Source: JAYOFM01 sp038117225
Lineage (GTDB): Bacteria > Pseudomonadota > Alphaproteobacteria > Rhodospirillales > Casp-alpha2
DNA: 10,953 nt
NCBI GenBank assembly: GCA_038117225.1
Contig: JAYOFM010000114.1
Location: 1-10,953 of the forward strand
Direction of reading: 5' to 3'
Part shown: in pieces, positions 1-6,557 of the stretch
Layout of the letters: each line of letters begins with the position of its first letter
How positions within the stretch are numbered: the first letter of the stretch is position 1
Made by a program: the position numbers and the translations under genes
The notes under the pieces: model-generated
Told to the model about the DNA's origin: nothing
The model's database searches: none
What the model saw: only the letters and a program-made list of their open reading frames with translations

Positions 1-894
1 TTTTATCTGAGGTCACAGGGCGTCGTTAGCAATCTGGAGGCTGTGGCCGCACTCATTGCGCTGATCACCGGATTAGCCATGCGCCTACTGATCAACTGGG
101 GATTAACGCCTATCGTCCTCTTCGGCCTCACCTTCTTCTTTGTCTACTATTTCATTTACCGGCGGATCCCCGTTATCACGCTCACAATGGTCGTGGTCAC
201 GCTGTTCATGAGCTATGGCGGCGTGCAGCTATATCGGCACCTAAAGACGACGGACATATGGCACGAACGTTCAACGAGCCTGGGGATCGTTTCCGATGCC
301 ATCAATGTCGGTAGGTTGACGTATTTTCTTTGGGTTGAACCGACAGGCGAGAACTGGAAAGACTTAAACCGTTTAGGGTTTCGATATATTCGTTCCAATA
401 ACTTTGGTCCGATTCTCAAACGCATCACGCTTCTACCACTAATGTCCTACGTAGCTGAGCGTTCGCCTGATGATGTCCCGTATTGGCGGGGCGAAACCTA
501 CCGGGGATTACTGGTGAACGTGATCCCTCGGGTGCTATGGCCGGGAAAGCCAGAGGAAACTTGGGGGAACGCCATGGGCCAGCGCTATAGAATTCTTGCC
601 CTATCGGATCGCGTGACCTCGGTTAATATTCCATGGCTGGTCGAATTGTTCATAAATTTTGGTGTGCTGGGTGTCCTTCTCGGTATGTTTGGCATCGGCG
701 TTTTCATAGCTGCAATCGATCGAATATTTAACGCCGGTGGCATGACGCCGTTTGAAGCGTTGAGCGGCATCGCCATTGTCGCGCCGCTTGTCTATCACGA
801 CTCGAATTTCACCTTGATGACGGGCAGTCTCATTCCACTCATGGCGTGCATTTTTCTATACTTTCGTGTCGGCCTGACCTTCGGGCGCCAATGA
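1..894 (+). CDS. Wzy-like O-antigen polymerase, C-terminal part (unit 1 of a tandem array, cut by window edge)
   Basis: The frame is open from base 1 and ends at TGA 892-894. It aligns without gaps to the C-terminal half of unit 3 of the downstream fused protein (from about its residue 757). The match includes residues before the GTG at 43, so that GTG is not the true start; the gene simply begins left of the window. Visible parts are hydrophobic helices, a long extracytoplasmic loop carrying the family signature (IPRVLWPGKP, then a GN..GQRY element, then TSVNIPWLVELFINFG), and three closing helices ending LYFRVGLTFG-type. Hand counting over the last 137 aligned residues gives about 60% identity to unit 3. 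Long-loop integral membrane proteins with this IPR-x-LWP-x-KP and NIPWLVE-type pattern are annotated as oligosaccharide repeat-unit polymerases that link undecaprenyl-bound repeats in the periplasm. The polymerase role is family-based, not proven. Unit 1 resembles unit 3 more than unit 2 at its C-terminus. Confidence 0.8.
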   Translation, partial: FYLRSQGVVSNLEAVAALIALITGLAMRLLINWGLTPIVLFGLTFFFVYYFIYRRIPVITLTMVVVTLFMSYGGVQLYRHLKTTDIWHERSTSLGIVSDAINVGRLTYFLWVEPTGENWKDLNRLGFRYIRSNNFGPILKRITLLPLMSYVAERSPDDVPYWRGETYRGLLVNVIPRVLWPGKPEETWGNAMGQRYRILALSDRVTSVNIPWLVELFINFGVLGVLLGMFGIGVFIAAIDRIFNAGGMTPFEALSGIAIVAPLVYHDSNFTLMTGSLIPLMACIFLYFRVGLTFGRQ

Positions 895-1003
895 TATCTG
901 GTGACCGTGTCACTGCTCGTCGATAAAACTTGTCATACATCGGAGGCCATAACAGAAACGATGGCTAGCGCCAAGTCGGCTAGCGCATTGAGTTTATTGA
1001 CTG
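895..1003 (+). other. Intergenic spacer between polymerase unit 1 and the fused polymerase gene
   Basis: This 109-base gap has no convincing gene. A GTG-started frame opens at 901 and runs into the next gene out of frame, but its product resembles nothing in the polymerase units. The spacer holds two copies of GGCTAGCGC (963-971 and 978-986), each containing the palindrome GCTAGC. There is no T-tract hairpin and no clear promoter, so co-transcription of unit 1 with the fused gene is plausible. Confidence 0.5.
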
Positions 1004-4000
1004 GTGGCGTTAGACAACCAAAATCGACATCGACGACAATCGTTCCCCTACCAATATGGATGGTTTTTCTTGACCCTCATTCGTCAAAACTTTCCGATAC
1101 TCGCGGGCGGCCCGTTGATCTTCGCCATGCTGTTCTGGCGCCCGATTCCGGTGACCGTTTCTCATGCCATTCTCGCGGTGGCGGCAACGCTGGTTCTCGC
1201 GTGGGGTGGTTTGTGGTGTTGGCGCAATCGGGATTACCTTGGGCCGCCCGTGTTTCCGTTGTCGCTAATGTTCTATTTCATGTCATTCATAGCGCCATTG
1301 TATTTCATCGATTTCGTCTGGGGGGACGAGACGAATATTGGTGTTTCTTCGGCGCAGTACATTGCAATTGGTAGAACGGCTCTATTGGGTTTTCAGATCG
1401 ATAACATTGCCCAACTTGGCAGTGTCCATGCGCTTGTCGTCGTGCTCGTTGGCTGTGTCACCTACGTCGCAGGTTTCATATTGAGCCGGCCGTGGCTCGA
1501 ACGCCGCTTGCCAGCGATGCACTTTTCAATGTCCGCTAGGCCTCATCGGCCGCTACTCTTGTTGTGGGGATTGGTGGTCATCGCCGTTTTGATGGAGATG
1601 GTCCCCGCGTTAGCGACTATACCAAGCATGGGCCAACTGCTTCGTCCGTGCGCGTTGGCCGGCTTCGCTGGATTTCTAATCTTCTGGTACAGGAAAATGA
1701 TCTCCGCACCCCATGCGTTGCTCGGATGCATGGTGATTCTTGCCTTATTCGTTCACCAGTCCGTAACACAGTGGGCCTTCACACCGTTCGTGTTCATTGG
1801 CGTGTTGTATGTCCTAATTTCAATTTATTATAAGAAAAAATTTCCAATAATATTTTCTTTAATTGTAATTATATTATTTATTTCTTTGTATTCATCTAAA
1901 CAAATTTACAGGAATATTATATCTGATGAAAAATTTCCTCAAGGGATAGAAAATCCGACTATTCTTGGGCATATCGAAAATGTCGCGCGAATTGCGGGCA
2001 TCCAGTGGATCGGCTCGACATCTGGCAAGAACGAGATACTCGGGGTGCACTTCGGATCCATTGGCGCCAATACGCTGCGTCCACCGACAAAGCGGATTTC
2101 GCTACTGCCGTTGTTATCGCATGTTGTCGCGCATTCCCCCGAACCAGTTCCGTTCTGGGATGGAAAATCGTACTCGAATTTACTGACAAACTTCGTGCCC
2201 CGGGCAATGTGGCCAGGAAAGCCGGAAGAGCGATTCGGGAACTCGTTTGGCCATCGCTACAACCTACTTCATCCGACGGACACGGTGACCGCCGTCAACA
2301 TTCCGTGGCTGGTCGAGTTGTTCGCCAATTTCGGACTCTGGGGCGTGGCCATCGGTATGGCCTTGTTCGGCATACTGATGGCCTGCCTGGACAGGGTATT
2401 GAATGCCGCCCGCATGGGAGCGGTGGAGATGGCGGTGGGACTGGCGATCTTCTTCCCGCTGTTTCTCCAAGAGTCCAATTTCACGGTCGTCGTGGGGCAG
2501 GTGTTGCCGTTGATCGTATTCTTTTATCTCTATTTCCGTATTGGATCGGCCGTGCCGTTACCCAATTTTTCATTGATCGCCCCGTCGGGATCGACAGGGG
2601 CGCCGGATGGCATGGAAATGCCTCGGCAATCCGCTGGACCAGCGGAACAATCCAGTCGCGTGCGAGACATTTTGATCGAGAACCGACGATCCCCATTTGC
2701 GGCCCGCCATCGACTGGCGTTACGAATTTTCCTCTTGTTTCTGCTGTTTGGCGCCGCACTTTTCATCTGGCGTCCCGATTCCATGTCGCTGACGCAAACG
2801 GGGATCGTGTTGACCTGGGTTGTGCTGATGGGCGTTGCTTCCATCGTTTATTATGTTGGTCGAGATCGCGTCGCCTTGCCGCTGTTTCCGGTTTCCTTGA
2901 TTTTCTACGCCCTGGCGTTCATCGCGCCGTTTTACTTGCTGCCGTTTCTTTGGCCGCCGACGGATCGACAGGTCATCCTGTTGGGTTACGTGGCGCCAGA
3001 ACTTAGTTATCTGGGCTCGACGGCGGCGCTCGGCGCAATCTTGTTGGGTTTGTCGGGATATGTCCTCGGGTTTCTGCCGGCTCGTATGCTGATATTCAAT
3101 CGTCTTCCGCATATGCGCCTGCCGGATCGATATGCCGACAATCGCCTGATCCTGCTTCTCTGGGGCCTCTTGCTGGGGCACTTGGTTTACGCGTTTGTTC
3201 CCTTCGTCACATCGATCCCGTCCATCGGGCAATTTTTCTTCCCGGCCGGGTACGTGGCATTCGGGATGTTCTTCTTGCTGTGGGTGCGCGGGCGGTTGAG
3301 TCCGCTTCAGGCGGCGTTGGTTTTCCTCGTCGCATTGCCGGCGGTTCTGATCAATGGCTTCCTGGATTGGTTGATCACGCCGATCATGTTGATGGGGATT
3401 TTCTTCGTCTTCGTCTACTATCACAACTATCAGCGCGCGCCGCTGGTCGTCATGATCATCGCCGTCATCTTTCTCATGACGAGTTACACCGGCATCCAGT
3501 TCTATCGCGTCATCGAGAAAAACGAGAACTGGGTGCAGGAACAGGGCGATAGGAACGTCGGCTCTAAAATCTTAAATCTCGGAAAATTGATTGTTCATAT
3601 CTGGATCGATCCTCAGGGCGAAGATTGGCGCATGTTCGATCAGTTTAATATTACCGTGAAAGGGATAGACGCATTGCGTCCGATCGCCAAACGCGTGGCG
3701 ATGTCGCCATTGTTGTCCCATGTAACCAATCAATCACCCGAGAATGTTCCCTATTGGAATGGGGAGTCGTACCGCAATCTTTTAGTCAGTGTCATTCCGC
3801 GCCTATTATGGCCGGACAAGCCGCAGGAACGTCTCGGCAATGAGTTTGGGCATCGTTACCACCTTCTGAACCCTGACGATGATGTTACGTCCGTCAACAT
3901 TCCCTGGCTGGTGGAGTTCTATGCCAACTTCGGGACCGTCGGCGTGTTCTGGGGTATGTTCGTGATCGGAATATTTCTTGCCTTCCTGGATCGTTTCTTC

Positions 4001-4189
4001 AATGCGCCCGGTATGAAGGGGTTGGAAGTCATCGTCGGTCTGGCGGTCATCTTCCCGCTGATTTATCAGGAATCGAACTTGACGGTGATGACCGGCAGCG
4101 TATTGCCGCTGGCGCTCAGTCTATGGCTCTATTTCCGTGTCGGACTGACCATCGGCACCCGTCCGCCGTCCAAGGCCGTTACGCCGTAA
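1004..4189 (+). CDS. Double-length Wzy-like polymerase: two homologous units fused in one frame
   Basis: The product is a 1061-residue integral membrane protein, about twice the length of one unit. Residues about 32-514 (unit 2) and 571-1049 (unit 3) are homologous along their whole length. Each has an N-terminal hydrophobic block with the landmark FWRP or IWRP, FP(L/V)SL.FY....IAP, and an IPS(M/I)GQ element. About nine predicted helices follow, then a long extracytoplasmic loop (298-433; 831-967) and three closing helices. Both loops carry the signature: SHV..(H/Q)SPE.VP(F/Y)W, then IPR or VPR with (A/L).WP.KP, GN.FGHRY.LL.P.D.VT(S/A)VNIPWLVE, and NFG. This topology fits periplasmic polymerisation of lipid-linked glycan repeats by Wzy-type proteins. 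Unit 2 runs through a hydrophilic linker (about 515-565) into unit 3 with no stop. GTG 1004 is the only plausible early start, since an in-frame TGA lies at 998-1000; it has no good Shine-Dalgarno, so coupling to unit 1 is possible. The TAA overlaps the opposite gene by 11 bases. Whether both units are active is unknown. Confidence 0.85.
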   Translation: MALDNQNRHRRQSFPYQYGWFFLTLIRQNFPILAGGPLIFAMLFWRPIPVTVSHAILAVAATLVLAWGGLWCWRNRDYLGPPVFPLSLMFYFMSFIAPLYFIDFVWGDETNIGVSSAQYIAIGRTALLGFQIDNIAQLGSVHALVVVLVGCVTYVAGFILSRPWLERRLPAMHFSMSARPHRPLLLLWGLVVIAVLMEMVPALATIPSMGQLLRPCALAGFAGFLIFWYRKMISAPHALLGCMVILALFVHQSVTQWAFTPFVFIGVLYVLISIYYKKKFPIIFSLIVIILFISLYSSKQIYRNIISDEKFPQGIENPTILGHIENVARIAGIQWIGSTSGKNEILGVHFGSIGANTLRPPTKRISLLPLLSHVVAHSPEPVPFWDGKSYSNLLTNFVPRAMWPGKPEERFGNSFGHRYNLLHPTDTVTAVNIPWLVELFANFGLWGVAIGMALFGILMACLDRVLNAARMGAVEMAVGLAIFFPLFLQESNFTVVVGQVLPLIVFFYLYFRIGSAVPLPNFSLIAPSGSTGAPDGMEMPRQSAGPAEQSSRVRDILIENRRSPFAARHRLALRIFLLFLLFGAALFIWRPDSMSLTQTGIVLTWVVLMGVASIVYYVGRDRVALPLFPVSLIFYALAFIAPFYLLPFLWPPTDRQVILLGYVAPELSYLGSTAALGAILLGLSGYVLGFLPARMLIFNRLPHMRLPDRYADNRLILLLWGLLLGHLVYAFVPFVTSIPSIGQFFFPAGYVAFGMFFLLWVRGRLSPLQAALVFLVALPAVLINGFLDWLITPIMLMGIFFVFVYYHNYQRAPLVVMIIAVIFLMTSYTGIQFYRVIEKNENWVQEQGDRNVGSKILNLGKLIVHIWIDPQGEDWRMFDQFNITVKGIDALRPIAKRVAMSPLLSHVTNQSPENVPYWNGESYRNLLVSVIPRLLWPDKPQERLGNEFGHRYHLLNPDDDVTSVNIPWLVEFYANFGTVGVFWGMFVIGIFLAFLDRFFNAPGMKGLEVIVGLAVIFPLIYQESNLTVMTGSVLPLALSLWLYFRVGLTIGTRPPSKAVTP
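1097..2545 (+). repeat. Coding repeat, polymerase unit 2
   Basis: This is the segment of the fused gene that encodes residues about 32-514. It matches unit 3 over its whole length and unit 1 over the part of unit 1 that is visible. Synonymous positions differ widely: the NIPWLVE codons, for example, are spelled differently in all three units. This points to old duplication rather than a recent copy. Unit 2 departs most from the others just before its loop signature (residues about 298-355) and at its C-terminal tail. Confidence 0.75.
1811..1940 (+). other. Extreme AT-rich patch inside polymerase unit 2
   Basis: Counted directly, bases 1811-1920 contain only 17 G or C in 110, while flanking sequence is about half or more GC. 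The reading frame stays open and encodes residues about 270-306 (helix 9 and the start of the periplasmic loop), using AT-ending codons such as ATT, ATA, TTT, TTA, AAA and TAT. The equivalent segment of unit 3 (about 3413-3520) encodes a similar hydrophobic stretch with GC-ending codons. The edges are sharp on the left and graded on the right. Confidence 0.85.
2714..4150 (+). repeat. Coding repeat, polymerase unit 3
   Basis: This is the second half of the fused gene, residues about 571-1049, with the complete helix-loop-helix layout of the family. In-frame ATG codons at 2612 and 2618 lie in the linker ahead of it. An AGGGG run (2596-2600) lies 11 bases before the first, so separate translation of this unit is conceivable but weakly supported. 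It is closer to unit 1 than unit 2 is over the C-terminal region. Confidence 0.75.
4179..4189. other. Convergent gene overlap with near-palindromic double stop
   Basis: The sequence TTACGCCGTAA carries the TAA stop of the + strand polymerase gene (4187-4189) and, on the other strand, the TAA stop of the GT4 gene (4179-4181). It is palindromic except at its central base. No T-tract terminator hairpin is visible for either direction nearby, so transcripts from the two sides probably run into each other. Confidence 0.85.
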
Positions 4190-5315
4190 GGCTTCGGTAC
4201 GCGCGCACCGCCCGTGCCCCGTAATCCCGCCAGGAAAAACCCGTTTGCGCCCGCTCGCGGGCGGCGCCCCCCCCTGCCTTGCGGCGGTCGCGCTCAATGA
4301 AGAGGTGGTCCACCGCCGCGGCCACCGCCACGTCGTCGCCGCTCGGCACGATAATGCCCTCGGCACCGGTAGCGACGGCTTCCGCGCCGCCGGCGGCGTC
4401 GGTGGTGACGATGGGCAGACCCGCCGCCATGGCCTGCAAAAGAACCAGCGCGAAGCCTTCCTCCAGCGACGGCAAACAGAAAATATCGGCCTCGGCGTAA
4501 AGGGCGGGCAGCGCGTCGCCGGGCACCGGTCCGGTCACCGTGACGCCGTCGCCGCCCTCGCGGGCGATGATGTCCTCGATGCCCGCTTCCAGCGGCCCGA
4601 CGATTTTCAACTCGGCGCGGCCCTTTAGCTGCTTGAACGCGCGCAGCAGGTGCGGGATGCCCTTGCGCAGGCCGACCCGGCCGACGAACAGGATCAACGG
4701 CTTGTCCCGCACCGGCCGTTCCGCCGGCGCGAATCGGGTCAAGTCGACGCCATAAGGATTGATGATCAACCGCTTCCGTTCGATACCCTGTTTCATGAAG
4801 GTCTCGGCGGCGAAGGCGGTGGGCACGGCGATGGCGTCGGCGGCCTCGTACTCGGCCAGTTCCCGCTCGATCATGCGCGGGTCGGCGAGGTCGGGGGTGA
4901 GGCCGAAGGCCTCGTACTCGCGGCGCAGCACCTCAGTCTGATGGACGATGTGGCTGGAGCCGCGTTCGACCACCACCTTGACGCCTTCCGCCTGCGCCGG
5001 CCGGATGGCTTCCAGCAGCGCCGAGCTCCAGCCGACCAGCACGTCGGTGTTGGCAATGCCCTTCTTCAGGACAAACCGCGCGAAGGCCTGGGAAATGGAG
5101 ACATCGGGTTTCGCGCCGATGCCGAAGCGGCCGTGGAAGCGGCGGCGCAGTTCCAGCATCGGCGCCGTGTGCAGTTGAACGCCGGGGACCAGAAAGCGCC
5201 GCGCCACTGGCGCCGGGTAGGTGGTCAGCAGGCGCGCCAGCACGCCGGCGCCCCGCAGTTCATTGGCCAGATCGAAGCCGTGATAGCGGCCATGCACCGA
5301 GACGACGACCCTCAT
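4179..5315 (-). CDS. GT4-family glycosyltransferase
   Basis: The protein has 378 residues and should transfer a sugar from a nucleotide donor to the growing lipid-linked repeat at the cytoplasmic membrane face. It has the two-domain GT-B layout. The N-terminal domain has FDLANELRGAGVLARLLTTYP (about 14-34) and VERGSSHIVHQTEVLRREYE (about 116-135), typical of a bacterial GT4 subgroup. The C-terminal domain has NPYGVDLTRF (186-195), FVGRVGLRKG (210-219), and the donor motif LPSLEEGFALVLLQAMAAGLP (281-301). The usual E-x7-E reads E286-x7-Q294 here. The frame extends further upstream, but that extension is a shadow of the preceding gene; ATG 5315 begins MRVVVSVHGRYHGFD and fits the family. This start overlaps the upstream stop as ATGA, so translation is likely coupled. 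It is the last gene of the three-gene minus-strand operon. Donor and acceptor cannot be told from sequence. Confidence 0.9.
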   Translation of the reverse strand: MRVVVSVHGRYHGFDLANELRGAGVLARLLTTYPAPVARRFLVPGVQLHTAPMLELRRRFHGRFGIGAKPDVSISQAFARFVLKKGIANTDVLVGWSSALLEAIRPAQAEGVKVVVERGSSHIVHQTEVLRREYEAFGLTPDLADPRMIERELAEYEAADAIAVPTAFAAETFMKQGIERKRLIINPYGVDLTRFAPAERPVRDKPLILFVGRVGLRKGIPHLLRAFKQLKGRAELKIVGPLEAGIEDIIAREGGDGVTVTGPVPGDALPALYAEADIFCLPSLEEGFALVLLQAMAAGLPIVTTDAAGGAEAVATGAEGIIVPSGDDVAVAAAVDHLFIERDRRKAGGGAARERAQTGFSWRDYGARAVRAYRSLTA

Positions 5316-6535
5316 GGCGCGCCGTCCGTCACCGCGCGCTTGAGCACATCGGCTAGAACGCGGCCCTGTGATTGCCAGGAAAACCGATCGAAAGCATCGG
5401 CCGCCGACGGCGTCAGTGCCTCGCCGCGCAAGGTTTGATCGAAGGCACCGGCGAGCGCCTCGACGGTGGCGCAGGAATGCAGTGCCGCGCCGGTTTCCGC
5501 CGCGATTTCGACGGCCTCGGGCAAATCCTTGGGATAGCAGATGACCGGCCGGCCGGCGCTGAGCAGTTCGATGACCTTGTGATGGAAGATGCTGCCCCGC
5601 GCCGGGGCGCGGATGTAGGCGTTGACCGTCGCCGCCTGTTGCCGCCGGCGCAGCTCGGCGAGCGGCAGGAAGTCGTCGATGGCGATGTCCATCCGGCTCG
5701 CTAGCGCCGCCGCCTCGCGCCGCATCAGCGCGCCGTCGCCGCCGGCGTAGGCGAGGCGCACGTTGCCCCGGCCGCCCGATGACAGCCAATCGCGAAGCAC
5801 CGATAGAAACGTCCGCAGATGCCCGGCATCATAGATGCTGCCGGTCATCATGATGGTTGGCGGGTCGACCGGCGGTCCCGCCGGTGGGATCAGAAACGCC
5901 GCGTCGAGGCCGGAATAGACCACGGTCTTCGGCTGCGGGAACCATGGCGCGGCGTGGTCCTCGTGGGCGCGCGACAGGGTGGTCATGGCGGCGGCGTCCC
6001 GGTAGCGGGCGGCGAGGATGCGGTGAAATCCGGTGGGGATGAAATGCGTCCAGCCATCCTTGAAATCAGCGACCCAGGGGCACTTGCAGGCGGCGGCGAT
6101 CATGCGGCCGATGTTCCAGGAATCGGTGTTGCCGAAGCAGGCCCAGACGACCTCCGGCTTGAAGCCGTCACGCAGCGCCGGCACGTAGGCCCGCGCCGCG
6201 TCCGTCCAATCGGTAAACACGCCGCTGTTCAGCATGTAGGAAACGGCGATCATGGCGTGACGCAGGCCGGGCGGGATCTGACCGGTACGCATCTTCGGCA
6301 GATAGGGCGCCGGGCGCGGCTTGACCGAGATATGTAGTGGGGTCGCCCAGTCGTGCTCGGCGAGGATTTGGGCGAGACCATTGAGTGGCGTGCCGGGGGC
6401 GTCGGTGTCGGCGGTTTCCGTCAGCAGCACCACTTGGTGGCCGAGACCGGCGACCGCGTCGGCCAACCGAGCGACCCGTTGGCCGCCGATGGTCGGCGCG
6501 TCGGGCGAGACATGATTGACGAAGACGGCGCGCAT
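5312..6535 (-). CDS. GT-B fold glycosyltransferase (GT4-like)
   Basis: The product has 407 residues. The N-terminus (MRAVFVNHVSPDAPTIGGQR, then LADAVAGLGHQVVLLT) is the glycine-rich first strand-turn-helix of GT-B acceptor domains. The middle holds PWVADFKDGW (153-162), a frequent feature of GT4 enzymes before the linker. The C-terminal domain includes MMTGSIYD (229-236) and a donor-site segment FHHKVIELLSAGRPVICYP (317-335), of the K-x-x-E-x-L-x-A-G-x-P-V type. A strict E-x7-E is not present, which is common in divergent members. It starts 22 bases after the amidotransferase stop and ends in a 4-base ATGA overlap with the next glycosyltransferase, so it is the middle cistron of one operon. 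Linkage specificity is unknown. Confidence 0.85.
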   Translation of the reverse strand: MRAVFVNHVSPDAPTIGGQRVARLADAVAGLGHQVVLLTETADTDAPGTPLNGLAQILAEHDWATPLHISVKPRPAPYLPKMRTGQIPPGLRHAMIAVSYMLNSGVFTDWTDAARAYVPALRDGFKPEVVWACFGNTDSWNIGRMIAAACKCPWVADFKDGWTHFIPTGFHRILAARYRDAAAMTTLSRAHEDHAAPWFPQPKTVVYSGLDAAFLIPPAGPPVDPPTIMMTGSIYDAGHLRTFLSVLRDWLSSGGRGNVRLAYAGGDGALMRREAAALASRMDIAIDDFLPLAELRRRQQAATVNAYIRAPARGSIFHHKVIELLSAGRPVICYPKDLPEAVEIAAETGAALHSCATVEALAGAFDQTLRGEALTPSAADAFDRFSWQSQGRVLADVLKRAVTDGAP

Positions 6536-6557
6536 GGGGTGACCGACCTGGGCGCCG

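Noticed and set aside
963..986. GGCTAGCGC direct repeat as a regulatory site or attachment site
   Set aside because: Two short copies only, with no promoter, integrase or further copies; chance cannot be excluded.
901..1374. GTG-started frame of 157 codons after polymerase unit 1
   Set aside because: It mostly overlaps the start of the fused polymerase in another frame, has no membrane or family pattern, and looks like a shadow frame.
2005..3006. 333-codon frame on the plus strand inside the polymerase gene
   Set aside because: It is arginine/glycine-rich and overlaps two homologous membrane units whose frame is conserved; an out-of-frame shadow.
2720..3424. 234-codon minus-strand frame opposite polymerase unit 3
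   Set aside because: Its Gln/Arg-rich product is the usual reverse complement of hydrophobic coding sequence, with no family features.
5316..5789. Upstream extension of the GT4 frame (to 536 residues in total)
   Set aside because: The extra residues are low-complexity Arg/Ala/Gly sequence lying over the preceding glycosyltransferase; the ATG at 5315 gives the normal family N-terminus.
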